From NCBI RefSeq assembly GCF_001205715.1, contig NZ_AQQZ01000006.1, positions 62,001 to 126,000 of the forward strand: a stretch of 64,000 bases of DNA. Direction: 5' to 3'. Both the position numbers and the translations under genes were made by a program. The stretch is from Pseudaestuariivita atlantica (GTDB taxonomy: Bacteria; Pseudomonadota; Alphaproteobacteria; Rhodobacterales; Rhodobacteraceae). Shown piece by piece: positions 7,755 to 19,683 of the stretch. Within the stretch, counting starts at the first letter, position 1; each line of letters begins with the position of its first letter. The notes under the pieces were generated by a model, which had not been told where the DNA came from, searched no databases, and saw only the letters and a program-made list of their open reading frames with translations.

Positions 7755-8783
7755 TCACGGGTAAAGGGGCACGCCCATCAGCCCCGTCGTCTCGTCCAGT
7801 CCCAACATCAGATTGGCATTCTGGAGCGCTTGTCCAGAGGAGCCTTTGCACAAATTGTCGAGAGCGGCAAACACCACCGCCCGTCCGGCGATCCGGTCGC
7901 CCACCACGCCCACATGGCAAAAGTTCGATCCGCGGGTGTGCCGCATGTCGGGCTGTTCGCCGAACGGCAGCACCACGAGGAACGGCTCGTCTGCATAGGC
8001 ATCGCGCAACGCGCCGTGGATCGCCTCCGGGTCGCCCTTGACGTAGACGGTGACGAGGATGCCCCGGTTGACCGGCACGAGGTGCGGCGTGAACTGCACC
8101 CTTACGTCCCGCCCGGCGATGGCGGAAAACTCCTGGTCGAACTCGCCCAGGTGCCGGTGCGTCCCGCCCACCGAGTAGGGATGCAGCCCCTCGGACAGTT
8201 CGGCGTGTAGCAGGATCTCTTTCAAGGCCCGCCCCGCCCCGGACACACCCGCCTTCAGGTCGATGGCGATGTCGTCGAGGTCGATCAGGCCCTTCTCGAT
8301 CAGGGGCCGCAGCGCGTATTGGCCGGTGGCGGCATTGCACCCCGTGCCCGCGACGAAGGACGCGCCCGCGATCTGGTCACGGTAGAACTCGGTCAGGCCG
8401 TAAACCGAGTCCGCCTGCCGCTCTACAGCCGCATGCGGGTTGCCGTACCACTTTTCATAATCCGCAGGATCCCGCAGCCGGAAATCGGCCGAAAGGTCAA
8501 TGATCTTGAGGTCCCTCGGCAGCCCCTTGATCACCTCTTGCGAGGTCTTGTGCGGCAGGGCGCAGAAGACAAGGTCGATGCCGGCAAAGTCGATCTCGTC
8601 GATGGTCACCAGCGTCGGCAGGTCGAGATGGCGCAGGTGCGGATAGACCTCGGCCATGGTCTTGCCGGCCTTGGAATTGGCCGCCAGCGCCGCGATCTCC
8701 ATCTGCGGGTGCCCGGCGATCAGCCGGACCAGTTCAGCGCCCGTATAGCCCGAGGCGCCCAAGATAGCGATTTTGTAAGTCAT
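7755..8783 (-). CDS. argC: N-acetyl-gamma-glutamyl-phosphate reductase ArgC
   Basis: ArgC reduces N-acetyl-glutamyl phosphate to the semialdehyde in arginine biosynthesis, using NADPH. The 342-residue protein starts with the Rossmann motif [12 protein letters not shown], has the FCALPHKTS segment, the nucleophile Cys149 in [11 protein letters not shown], and the C-terminal signature [18 protein letters not shown]. The sequence around the active cysteine (GTGCN) differs from the widespread NPGCYPT form but keeps the cysteine. The gene starts 30 bases after murI on the same strand and is followed after 7 bases by ccmE. Confidence 0.96.
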   Translation of the reverse strand: MTYKIAILGASGYTGAELVRLIAGHPQMEIAALAANSKAGKTMAEVYPHLRHLDLPTLVTIDEIDFAGIDLVFCALPHKTSQEVIKGLPRDLKIIDLSADFRLRDPADYEKWYGNPHAAVERQADSVYGLTEFYRDQIAGASFVAGTGCNAATGQYALRPLIEKGLIDLDDIAIDLKAGVSGAGRALKEILLHAELSEGLHPYSVGGTHRHLGEFDQEFSAIAGRDVRVQFTPHLVPVNRGILVTVYVKGDPEAIHGALRDAYADEPFLVVLPFGEQPDMRHTRGSNFCHVGVVGDRIAGRAVVFAALDNLCKGSSGQALQNANLMLGLDETTGLMGVPLYP

Positions 8784-8813
8784 GTTTGTTTTCCGTAAGT
8801 TGAAAGACGATGT

Positions 8814-9623
8814 TCAAGCAGCTTGAAAGGTCATCTTTCGTCGGAGGAATTGCGTGGCCCGGTCGCTCACCCGCGCCGGATCGCCGGTCGTGAGATAGGC
8901 CGCCTCACCCGATCCCAGCATGTCGGGATGCCGGTCGAGGTAATCGGCGAGCGAGGCCGCGACGAGGTTCGCCTGCGAATAGACCGACACGTCCGGCCCA
9001 AGTGCGGCCTGGAACACCTCCTGCACCAGCGGGTAATGGGTGCAGCCAAGGATCGCGGCCTGCGGCTCGGGCATCTTGCGCTTCAGCGCGTCCACGTGGG
9101 ACCGCACCAGCGCCTCGGCGAGGATCATGTCACCGTCCTCGATCGCGTCGACCACGCCGCCACAGGCCTGCGCCTCGACATCGACGCCGATGGCGCGGAA
9201 GGCCAGTTCACGCTGGAAAGCGCGGCTGGCGACGGTGGCGGGCGTGGCAAACAGGGCAACGTGCTGCACGGCGACCTCCCGCGGGGGCGAATTGTCGCCC
9301 CAGTTGCGTTCGGTCAGCGCCTCGATCATCGGCACGAAGACGCCCAGCACCCGCTTGTCCTTCGGCAGCCAGCTTTCCTGCATCCGCCGCAGCGCTGCCG
9401 CTGAGGCGGTGTTGCAGGCGAGGATGATCAGGTCGCAGCCCGCTTCCCACATCCGCTCCACCGAGCGGCAGGTCAGGTCATAGATGTCATCGGCATCCCG
9501 CACACCGTAAGGCGCATGCGCGCTGTCGGCGAAATAGACGAAGTCCACCTCGGGCAGGCGCGCCTGCACGGCATCAAGGACGGTCAGCCCGCCCAGGCCG
9601 GAATCGAATATGCCAACGGCCAT
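8814..9623 (-). CDS. murI: Glutamate racemase
   Basis: MurI makes D-glutamate for peptidoglycan. The 269-residue protein has the three expected motifs: GIFDSGLGG with Asp7, [10 protein letters not shown] with the acid/base Cys70, and [10 protein letters not shown] with Cys194 and His196. The start at 9623 gives the standard N-terminus [12 protein letters not shown]; the open frame runs further upstream only through the preceding gene. It lies 4 bases after the acyltransferase gene and upstream of argC on the same strand, so the three are probably co-transcribed. Confidence 0.96.
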   Translation of the reverse strand: MAVGIFDSGLGGLTVLDAVQARLPEVDFVYFADSAHAPYGVRDADDIYDLTCRSVERMWEAGCDLIILACNTASAAALRRMQESWLPKDKRVLGVFVPMIEALTERNWGDNSPPREVAVQHVALFATPATVASRAFQRELAFRAIGVDVEAQACGGVVDAIEDGDMILAEALVRSHVDALKRKMPEPQAAILGCTHYPLVQEVFQAALGPDVSVYSQANLVAASLADYLDRHPDMLGSGEAAYLTTGDPARVSDRATQFLRRKMTFQAA

Positions 9624-9627
9624 GCGT

Positions 9628-10506
9628 TCAGTGCTTGCGTCTTTCGTCGAATTCGAACCCGTAGTCATAGGACTGCAGGGGTGTTGGCGAAAGCTCATAG
9701 GTCGCTTTGCGCAGGAAATCCATGAGGTTTTTCGTGTCCTTGGCAAGCGGGTCGAGCACGTCGCGCGAAATCGGCTCCCCGATGGCCACGCGCACGGGCG
9801 TGTCCACGCGTTTCTTGAATTCCTTGATCAACAGGCCCAGCCGCAGCGTGCTGTGCAGGTGCGAAGCGACCTGGAACAGCCGCGAGGTATGCCCGTCGAA
9901 ATACATCGGCACGACCTGCGCGTCGGACTTGGCGATCATGCGCGCGGTAAAGCCCCGCCAGCCGGGGTCCATCGGGTTGCCGAAGGGACGCTGGGCTGTC
10001 GAGACCGTGCCGCCGGGGAAGATGCCGATGGCCCCGCCTTGCCCGAGGTAGTCCAGAGCGGTCTTTCGGGTTTCGAGGTTCAGCTTCATCGCCTCTTTGG
10101 TCTCGTCGAACGAGATCGGCAGGATGACCCGGTTCAGTTCTTCGGCCTTGCGGAAAATCTGGTGCGCGAGGATGCGGAAATCGCCCCGCGTTTTCGACAG
10201 GACGTAACCCAGCATCATCCCGTCGAGGATGCCGTAGGGATGGTTGGCGATCAGGATGACCGGCCCGGTGCGCGGGATGTTCGACAGCGACCCGCCCACG
10301 ACGTCGAGCGTCAGGCCATAGCGTTCGACCATCACTTCCCAGAAATCACGGCCCTCGGCGACCTCGCGCTCGTACCCCCTGGCGCGGCGGATCAGGCGCA
10401 TCCGGCCCGTGGTGTTTTCCAGCACCCGGATCATCGCACGACCGGCCTTCGTCTCGGCCGAATAGGCATACGAGATGTCCCGAGTGGCACGGCCGTCCTT
10501 GTGCAT
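9628..10506 (-). CDS. Lysophospholipid acyltransferase (PlsC-type) family protein
   Basis: The 292-residue protein has an acyltransferase core with the catalytic block NHPYGILD at 88-95 (NHx4D motif) and FPGGTVS at 163-169, the acceptor-binding block of 1-acyl-glycerol-phosphate acyltransferases. It resembles the OlsA/putative haemolysin-associated acyltransferases that acylate lysolipids, including lyso-ornithine lipid; the substrate cannot be read from the sequence. There is no clear membrane anchor, but the region around [20 protein letters not shown] is hydrophobic. It is the first gene of the minus-strand run leading to murI, argC and ccmE. Confidence 0.82.
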   Translation of the reverse strand: MHKDGRATRDISYAYSAETKAGRAMIRVLENTTGRMRLIRRARGYEREVAEGRDFWEVMVERYGLTLDVVGGSLSNIPRTGPVILIANHPYGILDGMMLGYVLSKTRGDFRILAHQIFRKAEELNRVILPISFDETKEAMKLNLETRKTALDYLGQGGAIGIFPGGTVSTAQRPFGNPMDPGWRGFTARMIAKSDAQVVPMYFDGHTSRLFQVASHLHSTLRLGLLIKEFKKRVDTPVRVAIGEPISRDVLDPLAKDTKNLMDFLRKATYELSPTPLQSYDYGFEFDERRKH

Positions 10507-10563
10507 GGCTTTCCTCGCCCGCTTGCGTGGCGTCGATATAAGTGCCCGTGGGCGGCGCGTCCA

Positions 10564-13500
10564 CTACTCGGCGGCGGCTTGCGTCACCGTGCCGCCAGAG
10601 GTGATCTCGGCCCAGAGTTCCGCCCGCCGCTTGCCCGCTTTTTCGGCATTTGCGGCCTTGACCGGGCCGAAGCCGCGGATCTGCATCGGCAGGGCCAGAA
10701 GCTCGCGGATCAGCGGGCGCGTGGCGGGGCTGTCATGGGCGGAGATCTTGCGCAGATCGGCAAGGTATTCCTTGATCAGCCGCCGTTCCATCCGGCGTTC
10801 GGCGGTGTAGCCGAAGGGATCGAACGGCGTGCCGCGCAGGCGCTTGAAGCGTTTGAGCAGGCGGAAGGTCCAGACGCTGCGTGCTCCGTACTCCACCTTC
10901 TGCGGCCGGCCATCGGGCCCCGGTTTCGACTTGTGCGGCGGGGCGAGGTGATAGGTCAGGTCGATCTTGCCATCGAACGCCGCCTTGGCCTTGGCGCGGG
11001 TCTGGCACAGAAGGCGGGCGACCTCGTACTCGTCCTTGTAAGCCATCAGCTTGTGCAGGCTGAGGGCAACGGTTTCCTTCAGCTCGGGATCGCTGATCTC
11101 GGCAACGCGTTTGGCATAGCGGCGGGCATAGGTGCCGGACTGGTACTGCTTCAGATGCGCCACGCGGAAAGCGATCCGCTCGTCCAGCGTTTTCGGCAGC
11201 GCGATCACGTTCGGCTCCAGCAGATTCTGCGCCTCTTGCGGGAAGAGGACGGCCCAGCGGCCGATTTCGAACGCGCGGAGGTTCTTTTCGGGCGCAGCCC
11301 CGTTCAATTCGATGGCCTGCCGGATCGCATCAAGCGTCAGGGGCAAAAGCCCGCGCTGCCACGCGCCGCCCAGCACCATCATGTTGGAAAAGATCGAGTC
11401 GCCCATCGTCGCCTTGGCAAGGTCGGTGGCGTCGAACAGGTCCAGCCGATCACGCAGGCGCGCTTCAAGAGAGACCTGCAAGTCCGCCTGCGGAATACGG
11501 AATTCGGTGTTGCGCGTGAATTCACCCGTCACGATTTCGTGGCTGTTGACCACCGCCCCCGTCCGGCCCGAAGACGTCAGGCCCAGCGTCTTGGACCCGG
11601 CCGACACGACAAGGTCCCCTCCGATCAGCGCATCCGCCTCTCCCGTGGCGACGCGGATCGCGTTGATGTCCTCGGGGCGGTTGGCGAGGCGCAGGTGGAT
11701 ATGCACCGCGCCGCCCTTCTGGGCGAGGCCCGCCATCTCCATCATGCCCGCGCCCTTGCCGTCGATCTGCGCCGCCTGCGCCAGCACCGCGCCCAGCGTC
11801 ACGACGCCCGTGCCGCCGACGCCGGTGATGATGACGTTATGCGTGCCGTTGATCTGCGGCAGTTCCGGGTCGGGCAGGATCGGCAGGTCCAGCGCCTTGG
11901 TCGCGGCCTTCTTGGGTGTGCCGCCCTCGACGGTCACGAAGGACGGGCAAAACCCCTTGAGGCAGGAGAAATCCTTGTTGCAGGCGGATTGGTCGATGGC
12001 GCGCTTGCGCCCGAACTCGGTCTCGACCGGCGTGATGGCGACGCAGTTCGACTGCACCCCGCAATCGCCGCAACCTTCGCAGATATCGGTGTTGATGAAG
12101 ACGCGCTTGTCGGGATCGGGGAACAGCCCGCGCTTGCGGCGGCGGCGTTTTTCGGCCGCGCAGGTTTGGACATAAATGATCGCGCTGACGCCTTCGACGG
12201 CGGCGCAGGTTTTCTGAACGCTGTCCAGTTCGGCCCGCTCGTGCACATCAAGACCGGACGGGAAGTCATTGAGATCAATGTCTTCCTTCTCGTCATAGAC
12301 CAGCGCGACATGGCCCACGCCTATCGCCTGCAACTCCCGCGCAATGCGCTGGGGTGACAGCCCGCCCTCGTTCGGCTGGCCGCCCGTCATGGCGACGGCA
12401 TCGTTGAAGAGGATCTTGTAGGTGATGTTGGTCCCGGCAGCGAGCGCGGCGCGGATCGCCTGCACGCCCGAGTGGTTGTAGGTGCCGTCGCCGAGGTTCT
12501 GGAAGACGTGCGCGCGGTTGGAAAACGGCGCTTCCCCGATCCAGTTCGCGCCCTCGCCGCCCATATGTGTGAACCCGGTCGTCTCCCGGTCCATCCACTG
12601 CACCATGTAGTGGCAGCCGATGCCCGCATAGGCGCGGCTGCCCTCCGGCACCTTGGTCGAAGAGTTGTGCGGGCAGCCCGCGCAGAAATAGGGGAGCCGG
12701 GCCGCGATGTCCGGCGCGTTGTCGGCGCGGCGGGCCTCGTCCAGCGCGGCCATCCCGGCGCGGATGCCGTCGGTCTCCCGCCCCTCCTCGACAAGGATCT
12801 CGCCCAGCTTCGACGCGATCCACACCGGGTCCAGCGCCCCGCGCGTCGGGAACAGCTCTTCACGGTGGATGCCGCCCGCACCGCCCTTGTACCAGCCATA
12901 GACCCGGTAGCGGTTGTCGTCGAACAGCGCCTCCTTGATCTGGATCTCGATCAGTTTTCGCTTTTCCTCGACCACCACGATCAGGTCGAGCCCTTCGGCC
13001 CAGTCGTGGAAGCCCGCCATGTCCAGCGGGAAAGTCTGCCCGACCTTGTAGGTGGTGATGCCCAGCCGTTCGGCCTCTGCCTCGTCGATGTTCAGCAGCG
13101 CCAGCGCGTGGCACAGGTCGAGCCAGTTCTTGCCCGCCGCCACGAACCCGATCTTCGCGCCCGGACGGCCCCAGACGCGCCTGTCCATGCGGTTGGCGCG
13201 TGAAAATGCCTCCGCCGCGAAGCGTTTGTGGTCGATCATGCGCGCTTCCTGCGCGTGCGGCGTGTCGATCAGGCGGATGTTCAGCCCGCCTTCGGGCATT
13301 GGGAAGTCCGGCGTGACGAATTGCAAACGATGCGGGTCGCCGTTCACGACCGCCGTTGCCTCCACCGTGTCCTTCATCGTCTTCAGGCCCACCCACAGGC
13401 CCGAAAATCGTGACAGCGCGTAGCCGTAATGCCCGTAATCGAGGATTTCCTGCACGCCCGCGGGCGACACGATGGGCATGTAGGCGTCGATCAGCGCCCA

Positions 13501-13977
13501 TTCGGACTGGTGCAGCACGGTGGAGCTTTCACCGGTGTGGTCGTCCCCCATCGCCACCACCACCCCGCCATAGGACGAGGTGCCCGCCATGTTCGCGTGC
13601 CGGAAGACATCACCCGACCGGTCCACGCCCGGCCCCTTGCCGTACCAGAGGCCGAAGACACCGTCATACTTGCCCTCGCCCCGCAATTCGGCCTGCTGCG
13701 ACCCCCAAAGCGCCGTGGCGGCGAGGTCTTCGTTCAGCCCTTCCTGAAAGCGGACATTGGCGGCGGCAAGGTGTTTGGCCGCGCGGTGCATCTGCATGTC
13801 GACCGCACCCAGCGGCGACCCGCGATACCCGGTGCAATAACCCGCCGTGTTCAGCCCCGCCGCCTTGTCCCGCGCCGCCTGCGCCAGCATCAGGCGCACA
13901 AGCGCCTGCGTGCCGTTCAGAAGTACCGGGGATTTCGTCAGATCGAACCGATCGTCCAGTGTGACCCGAGCGGTCAT
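10564..13977 (-). CDS. Indolepyruvate ferredoxin oxidoreductase, fused alpha/beta type
   Basis: This 1137-residue enzyme decarboxylates aryl- or 2-oxo acids such as indolepyruvate to acyl-CoA, reducing ferredoxin. The N-terminal half has the pyrimidine and thiamine-diphosphate domains (GYCTGYRGSPLGAVD near residue 45, GIGCHYMVQWMD and GGEGANWIGEAP). A 4Fe-4S region lies near 625-680 (DICEGCGDCGVQSNC and CNKDFSCLKGFCPSF). The gamma/beta part begins near 715 (ITGVGGTGVVTLGAVL). The ATG at 13977 is preceded by GGGAGG; the open frame extends 11 codons further without support. This single-chain form is usual in Alpha- and Betaproteobacteria. A LysR gene is divergent and may regulate it. Confidence 0.93.
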   Translation of the reverse strand: MTARVTLDDRFDLTKSPVLLNGTQALVRLMLAQAARDKAAGLNTAGYCTGYRGSPLGAVDMQMHRAAKHLAAANVRFQEGLNEDLAATALWGSQQAELRGEGKYDGVFGLWYGKGPGVDRSGDVFRHANMAGTSSYGGVVVAMGDDHTGESSTVLHQSEWALIDAYMPIVSPAGVQEILDYGHYGYALSRFSGLWVGLKTMKDTVEATAVVNGDPHRLQFVTPDFPMPEGGLNIRLIDTPHAQEARMIDHKRFAAEAFSRANRMDRRVWGRPGAKIGFVAAGKNWLDLCHALALLNIDEAEAERLGITTYKVGQTFPLDMAGFHDWAEGLDLIVVVEEKRKLIEIQIKEALFDDNRYRVYGWYKGGAGGIHREELFPTRGALDPVWIASKLGEILVEEGRETDGIRAGMAALDEARRADNAPDIAARLPYFCAGCPHNSSTKVPEGSRAYAGIGCHYMVQWMDRETTGFTHMGGEGANWIGEAPFSNRAHVFQNLGDGTYNHSGVQAIRAALAAGTNITYKILFNDAVAMTGGQPNEGGLSPQRIARELQAIGVGHVALVYDEKEDIDLNDFPSGLDVHERAELDSVQKTCAAVEGVSAIIYVQTCAAEKRRRRKRGLFPDPDKRVFINTDICEGCGDCGVQSNCVAITPVETEFGRKRAIDQSACNKDFSCLKGFCPSFVTVEGGTPKKAATKALDLPILPDPELPQINGTHNVIITGVGGTGVVTLGAVLAQAAQIDGKGAGMMEMAGLAQKGGAVHIHLRLANRPEDINAIRVATGEADALIGGDLVVSAGSKTLGLTSSGRTGAVVNSHEIVTGEFTRNTEFRIPQADLQVSLEARLRDRLDLFDATDLAKATMGDSIFSNMMVLGGAWQRGLLPLTLDAIRQAIELNGAAPEKNLRAFEIGRWAVLFPQEAQNLLEPNVIALPKTLDERIAFRVAHLKQYQSGTYARRYAKRVAEISDPELKETVALSLHKLMAYKDEYEVARLLCQTRAKAKAAFDGKIDLTYHLAPPHKSKPGPDGRPQKVEYGARSVWTFRLLKRFKRLRGTPFDPFGYTAERRMERRLIKEYLADLRKISAHDSPATRPLIRELLALPMQIRGFGPVKAANAEKAGKRRAELWAEITSGGTVTQAAAE

Positions 13978-14126
13978 GCACGCCTCCCTATTTGCACGAC
14001 AGGATAGCACGATGATAGGTCACAGTTGCTGACCCGCATAGTAAAATCTTGTTTGATCCCGGACCTGTCGCATCACGACACGTAAATTGCGTATAAGCGA
14101 GGGCAAAGGATTCGGACGGGTCGCGC

Positions 14127-15032
14127 ATGGACTGGGACAAGCTAAGAATATTTCACGCGGTCGCCGATGCGGGATCGCTCACCCATGCCGGTGACACTCT
14201 CCACCTGTCTCAATCGGCGGTCTCGCGGCAGATTCGCGCTCTCGAAGAATCGCTCAACACCACGCTGTTCCACCGCCACGCGCGCGGTCTGATCCTGACT
14301 GAACAGGGTGAATTGCTGTTCGATGCCACCTCGGCCATGTCGCGCCGGGTCGACACCGCCGCCGCGCGCATCCGCGACAGCGAGGAGGAGGTTTTCGGCG
14401 AATTGCGGGTGACCACCACCATCGGCTTCGGATCGCTGTGGCTGGCCCCGCGCCTGATGCAGCTTTATTCCAAGTATCCCGACCTCAAGATCGACCTGAA
14501 CCTCGAAGAGCGCGTTCTGGATCTGCCCATGCGCGAGGCTGACGTGGCCATCCGCATGAAGGAACCGAGCCAGGCCGACCTGATCCGCAAACGCCTGATG
14601 TCGGTCCGGATGCGCCTCTATGCAACGCCTACCTACCTTGACCGGGTCGGACGGCCGGAGCGATTGAGCGATTTGTCGAAACACCGCCTGATCAGCCAGA
14701 ACCCCGCGACACCGCAGGTGGGCGCGGGCGTGGCGCTGATCCAGATGCTGCTGACGCAGGACGTGCCCATGCACCTGACGGTGAACAACTATTTCGGCGT
14801 CCTGCAATCGGTGATCCACGACATCGGCATCGGGGTCCTGCCCGATTACGTGGTGGAGGATTTCCCCCAACTCGAACGCGTGCTGCCCGACGTGGAATCG
14901 AACGAGGTCCCCGTCTACCTCGCGTACCCCGAGGAATTGCGTCACTCCAAACGCATCCACGCCTTCCGCGACTTCGTGCAGGACGAGATCATCACCTACC
15001 GCAAGTCCGCGCGGGAGAAAGGGCTCGCCTGA
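14127..15032 (+). CDS. LysR-family transcriptional regulator
   Basis: The 301-residue protein has the N-terminal winged helix-turn-helix of LysR regulators (DWDKLRIFHAVADAGSLTHA, LSQSAVSRQIRALEESL and LFHRHARGLILTEQG, residues 1-65) followed by a periplasmic-binding-like effector domain (about 90-290). The hallmark IGIGVLPDYV motif is present. It is divergent from the indolepyruvate oxidoreductase gene, with 149 bases between the starts, the usual geometry for a LysR regulator and its target, but the effector is unknown. A weak hairpin (GGCGAC/GTCGCC) follows the stop. Confidence 0.93.
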   Translation: MDWDKLRIFHAVADAGSLTHAGDTLHLSQSAVSRQIRALEESLNTTLFHRHARGLILTEQGELLFDATSAMSRRVDTAAARIRDSEEEVFGELRVTTTIGFGSLWLAPRLMQLYSKYPDLKIDLNLEERVLDLPMREADVAIRMKEPSQADLIRKRLMSVRMRLYATPTYLDRVGRPERLSDLSKHRLISQNPATPQVGAGVALIQMLLTQDVPMHLTVNNYFGVLQSVIHDIGIGVLPDYVVEDFPQLERVLPDVESNEVPVYLAYPEELRHSKRIHAFRDFVQDEIITYRKSAREKGLA

Positions 15033-15189
15033 CGGGCGACCGCGCGCATAGCTCGTCGCCACGGGACCTAACAACACCCCTTCGGCAAAGCGCTGGCTTC
15101 CTACCTATGCGCCTGACGCATACCGGCCTTGCGCAAAAAATCGTCGGTTGTGCTTGATGCGTAAGCAATGGCGACCTAATTGGAACTAT

Positions 15190-15268
15190 GAAGCAAGGAC
15201 GGGCGTTGCTCTCCTACTTCATACCTCCCTGTTGGACTTAGGCCGGGCTTAGCCCCGGCCCTTTTTTT
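15190..15268 (+). ncRNA. Candidate small RNA with CCTCCC hairpin loop and terminator (cuckoo/CcsR-like)
   Basis: A hairpin with arms TCCTAC (15212-15217) and GTTGGA (15231-15236) exposes a loop containing CCTCCC at 15224-15229. Five bases later comes a strong terminator: GGCCGGG (15241-15247), loop CTTAGC, CCCGGCC (15254-15260), then seven Ts. A promoter-like TTGATG (15154) and TAATTG (15177) with 17-base spacing would start a transcript near 15190. Loop-exposed anti-Shine-Dalgarno motifs before a terminator are the hallmark of the cuckoo/CcsR RNA family of Rhodobacter. A second similar unit is at 29692. The remainder up to purL (15269-15449) shows no gene and should hold the purL promoter and leader. 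Confidence 0.55.
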
Positions 15269-15449
15269 GCCCGCAGGTCAGGTCTTTCGTCGCCGGAACA
15301 CGTCAAATCGCAAGCGGATCGCGGATACGCGTTTGCGGCGTTTGGCGAAACGGCAAGGGTCAGGGCAAAAGCCGTCCCGAACCGCCTTTCCCCCGGCCCG
15401 CCCCTGTCGTATGAACCGCGCAACCGCGACGAAGGGGACGCCGCCACCC

Positions 15450-17608
<2,159 letters not shown>

Positions 17609-17609
<1 letters not shown>

Positions 17610-18223
17610 TGGCTTCCCGGAGGATCGATTTCGACGATTGGCCGGGGACCCAGCAATTCCGGTTCTTCCGGACCTTCGACAGACCACATTACGCGATCAC
17701 CACGCGGCTTGACGCAGCAGCGTTGAAAAAGCGCGGCGGGTCGCCATTTCGCGGGGTCCTGTGGGCGCTTGGCGCGGGCCTCGCTTCGGTCGATGCCATG
17801 CGCCTGCGGTTCGAGGGCGACGTGGTCACGCTGCATGACGAGGTGCAGATCTCTCCTCCCATCGCGCTGGATGACGGCAGCTTCGCCTATGGCTATTTCG
17901 ACTGGACGCCTGACCGGGCGGCTTTCGATGCGCATGCGGCCGGGGTCATCGAAACCGTGCGCCGCAGCGGGTCGCTCGACCCCACATCGGGCAAGCCCTG
18001 CGTGACCTTCGCCTCCTGCCTGCCGTGGCTCGATTTCACCGCGCTCGACAACGCGATGCCACACAGCGACGACTGCGTGCCGCGCCTTGCATGGGGCAAG
18101 ATCGTGCCCAAGGGTGACGGGTTCGACATGGCTGTTTCGGTGCAGGTGCATCATGCTCTTGTTGCGGGCCGCGATATCGGCGCGTTCATGGACGCGGTGC
18201 AGGCCGCGCTTGATGCCGCTTGA
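17609..18223 (+). CDS. CatA-like O-acetyltransferase (chloramphenicol acetyltransferase fold)
   Basis: The 204-residue protein has the length and order of type A chloramphenicol acetyltransferases: an FRFFRTFDRPHYAITTRLD start, CVTFASCLPWLDFTALD in the middle, and VQVHHALVAGRDIGAFMD at 178-195. The second histidine (His182) aligns with the catalytic histidine of HHAVCDG, but the structurally important Asp of that motif is Ala186 here. The native substrate is unknown and real antibiotic resistance should not be assumed. Its start overlaps the purL stop, so it is translated with the purine gene. CAT-like genes in this position are probably metabolic or detoxifying. Confidence 0.8.
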
Positions 18224-18280
18224 AGCCCGGCCTTGCGGGCCATAGTTTATCACCGACACTAACGAAGGATCGCCCCACCC

Positions 18281-18517
18281 ATGCCCATGAGCCGGACCGA
18301 GATCGAAACGCTGCTGCGCGACGCCTTTCCCGAGGCGACAATCGAGGTCGGCGGCGACGACGGCGTGCACATGTCGGCGATGGTCGTGGATGAAAGCTTT
18401 CGCGGCAAGAACCGGGTGCAACAGCAACGCGCCGTCTATGCCGCGCTGAAGGGCAAGATGGACGGGCCGAACGGCGAATTGCACGCCTTGGCGCTGACAA
18501 CGCGGGCACCGGAATGA
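18281..18517 (+). CDS. bolA: BolA-family protein
   Basis: The 78-residue protein is a stand-alone BolA domain (SRTEIETLLRDAFPEA, then HMSAMVVDESFRGKNRVQQQRAVYAAL), closest to the short IbaG/BolA2 group. Such proteins pair with monothiol CGFS glutaredoxins to bind and transfer 2Fe-2S clusters and influence iron regulation. That partner, grxD, is two genes downstream, which supports the call. The start is either ATG at 18281 or at 18287; AAGGA lies about 12 bases upstream. The stop overlaps the next gene by 4 bases. Confidence 0.94.
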   Translation: MPMSRTEIETLLRDAFPEATIEVGGDDGVHMSAMVVDESFRGKNRVQQQRAVYAALKGKMDGPNGELHALALTTRAPE

Positions 18518-18807
18518 CATCGTTGCTGGACCTCCTCACGCGGCCCTTCCGGCGCTCCTCGCGGCGGCCCCTCAGCTACCGGCAACCGCAGATGGGCCGG
18601 GACGCGGAGGTGCCCCTGGGCATGGAAGCGCTCGACATGACCGAGGTGGACCGCGTCAACCGCCGCAACGACGCGCTGGAGCGCGTGACGCTCGCCGGGA
18701 AGAACCGGTTCGGCCGGTCCTTCACCCAGAACGCCGCCAGCCGGATCGACCCGATGCCGGATGACGAAACCTACGCCGCGGAATACCACCGCCGCTTCAA
18801 CCGCTAG
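18514..18807 (+). CDS. Small conserved protein of unknown function between bolA and grxD
   Basis: The 97-residue soluble protein is rich in arginine and has no recognised domain. Notable stretches are [16 protein letters not shown] near the N-terminus and [30 protein letters not shown] in the middle. It begins inside the bolA stop (ATGA overlap) and ends 31 bases before grxD, so it is almost certainly translated as part of the bolA-grxD unit. A role connected with Fe-S cluster handling would be inference from position only. Confidence 0.75.
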   Translation: MTSLLDLLTRPFRRSSRRPLSYRQPQMGRDAEVPLGMEALDMTEVDRVNRRNDALERVTLAGKNRFGRSFTQNAASRIDPMPDDETYAAEYHRRFNR

Positions 18808-18838
18808 GGTGCGCTTTCGCACCGCAAGGAACGACGAC

Positions 18839-19201
18839 ATGACCGACGCAAAATCCCGGATCGACGAAACCGTCAAGGCCCACGACGTGGTGCTTTACAT
18901 GAAGGGCACGAAAGAGATGCCGCAATGCGGGTTCTCCTCCCGCGTGGCGGGCGTGCTGAACTACATGGGCGTGGACTACACGGACGTGAACGTGCTGGCC
19001 GACGACGAGATCCGCCAGGGCATCAAGGATTACTCCGACTGGCCGACGATCCCGCAACTCTACGTCAAGGGAGAGTTCGTGGGCGGCTGCGACATCGTCA
19101 CCGAGATGACCCTGTCGGGTGAACTCGACACGATGTTCGACGAAAACGGCGTGGCCTACGACAAGGACGCCGCCGACAAGATCCGCGAAGCGAACGCCTG
19201 A
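18839..19201 (+). CDS. grxD: Monothiol glutaredoxin, Grx4 family
   Basis: The 120-residue protein has the CGFS active site ([12 protein letters not shown]), a VVLYMKGT strand and the glutathione-binding [20 protein letters not shown] segment. Monothiol glutaredoxins of this class carry 2Fe-2S clusters rather than reduce disulfides and work with BolA proteins, one of which is encoded just upstream. The ATG at 18839 follows an AAGGA site by 8 bases. Confidence 0.96.
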   Translation: MTDAKSRIDETVKAHDVVLYMKGTKEMPQCGFSSRVAGVLNYMGVDYTDVNVLADDEIRQGIKDYSDWPTIPQLYVKGEFVGGCDIVTEMTLSGELDTMFDENGVAYDKDAADKIREANA

Positions 19202-19225
19202 CCGACGGCGCGTGACTGGCCGGCC

Positions 19226-19639
19226 CTAGTAGTCGGTCAGCACCGCCATCGACTTGGAATTCAGCCGGAAATTGATGACGACGACCTGGCCCTCGCGCTC
19301 GTGCAGCAGCGCGCCGAACCAGATGTAGCCGGATGGGCCCCAATAGGCGCGGACCTCGGTCAGGAACCGCGCGCCAAGCGTCGTTTCCTTCAGCACCGCA
19401 CCATCGGTGAAATCCTGCGGGTAGATGCCGGTGAACTGCGCTTGCAGCGATTGCAGCTCTTCCCGCGTGTATTCGTCCCGCCCGCCGAGGAACTGGATCA
19501 GGGGGACGAAATCGCGCCCCATGATGTGGTCATCCACGAAAGCGGCGTAGGACTGGTAATCATCGAAGACGGAATCCTCCTGCTGCGCGGCCAGCGCGGC
19601 AGGCAGGATGGCGAAGACAAAAGCGATCAATATGCGCAT
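19226..19639 (-). CDS. Exported protein of unknown function
   Basis: The 137-residue protein starts with a clear signal peptide (MRILIAFVFAILPAALAA, then QQEDS), so the mature form is periplasmic. The mature part has alternating hydrophobic and polar residues and the phrases DDHIMGRDFVPLIQFLGGRDEY and GYIWFGALLHEREGQVVVINFRLN, which suggest a small alpha/beta domain; I do not recognise a family. The ATG at 19639 is preferred over a TTG 12 bases upstream because it begins the signal peptide. It is convergent with grxD, with 24 bases between the stops, and downstream of the sugar dehydrogenase. Confidence 0.8.
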   Translation of the reverse strand: MRILIAFVFAILPAALAAQQEDSVFDDYQSYAAFVDDHIMGRDFVPLIQFLGGRDEYTREELQSLQAQFTGIYPQDFTDGAVLKETTLGARFLTEVRAYWGPSGYIWFGALLHEREGQVVVINFRLNSKSMAVLTDY

Positions 19640-19683
19640 CGGAAACTCCAAATAGGATCAAACGATGCGCCAAGCCTAGCGGC

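Noticed and set aside
9610-12357. A 915-codon plus-strand open frame across murI, the acyltransferase and the indolepyruvate oxidoreductase
   Set aside because: It is antisense to three clearly recognisable genes, has a His/Arg/Asp-rich composition typical of antisense frames in GC-rich DNA and shows no family motif.
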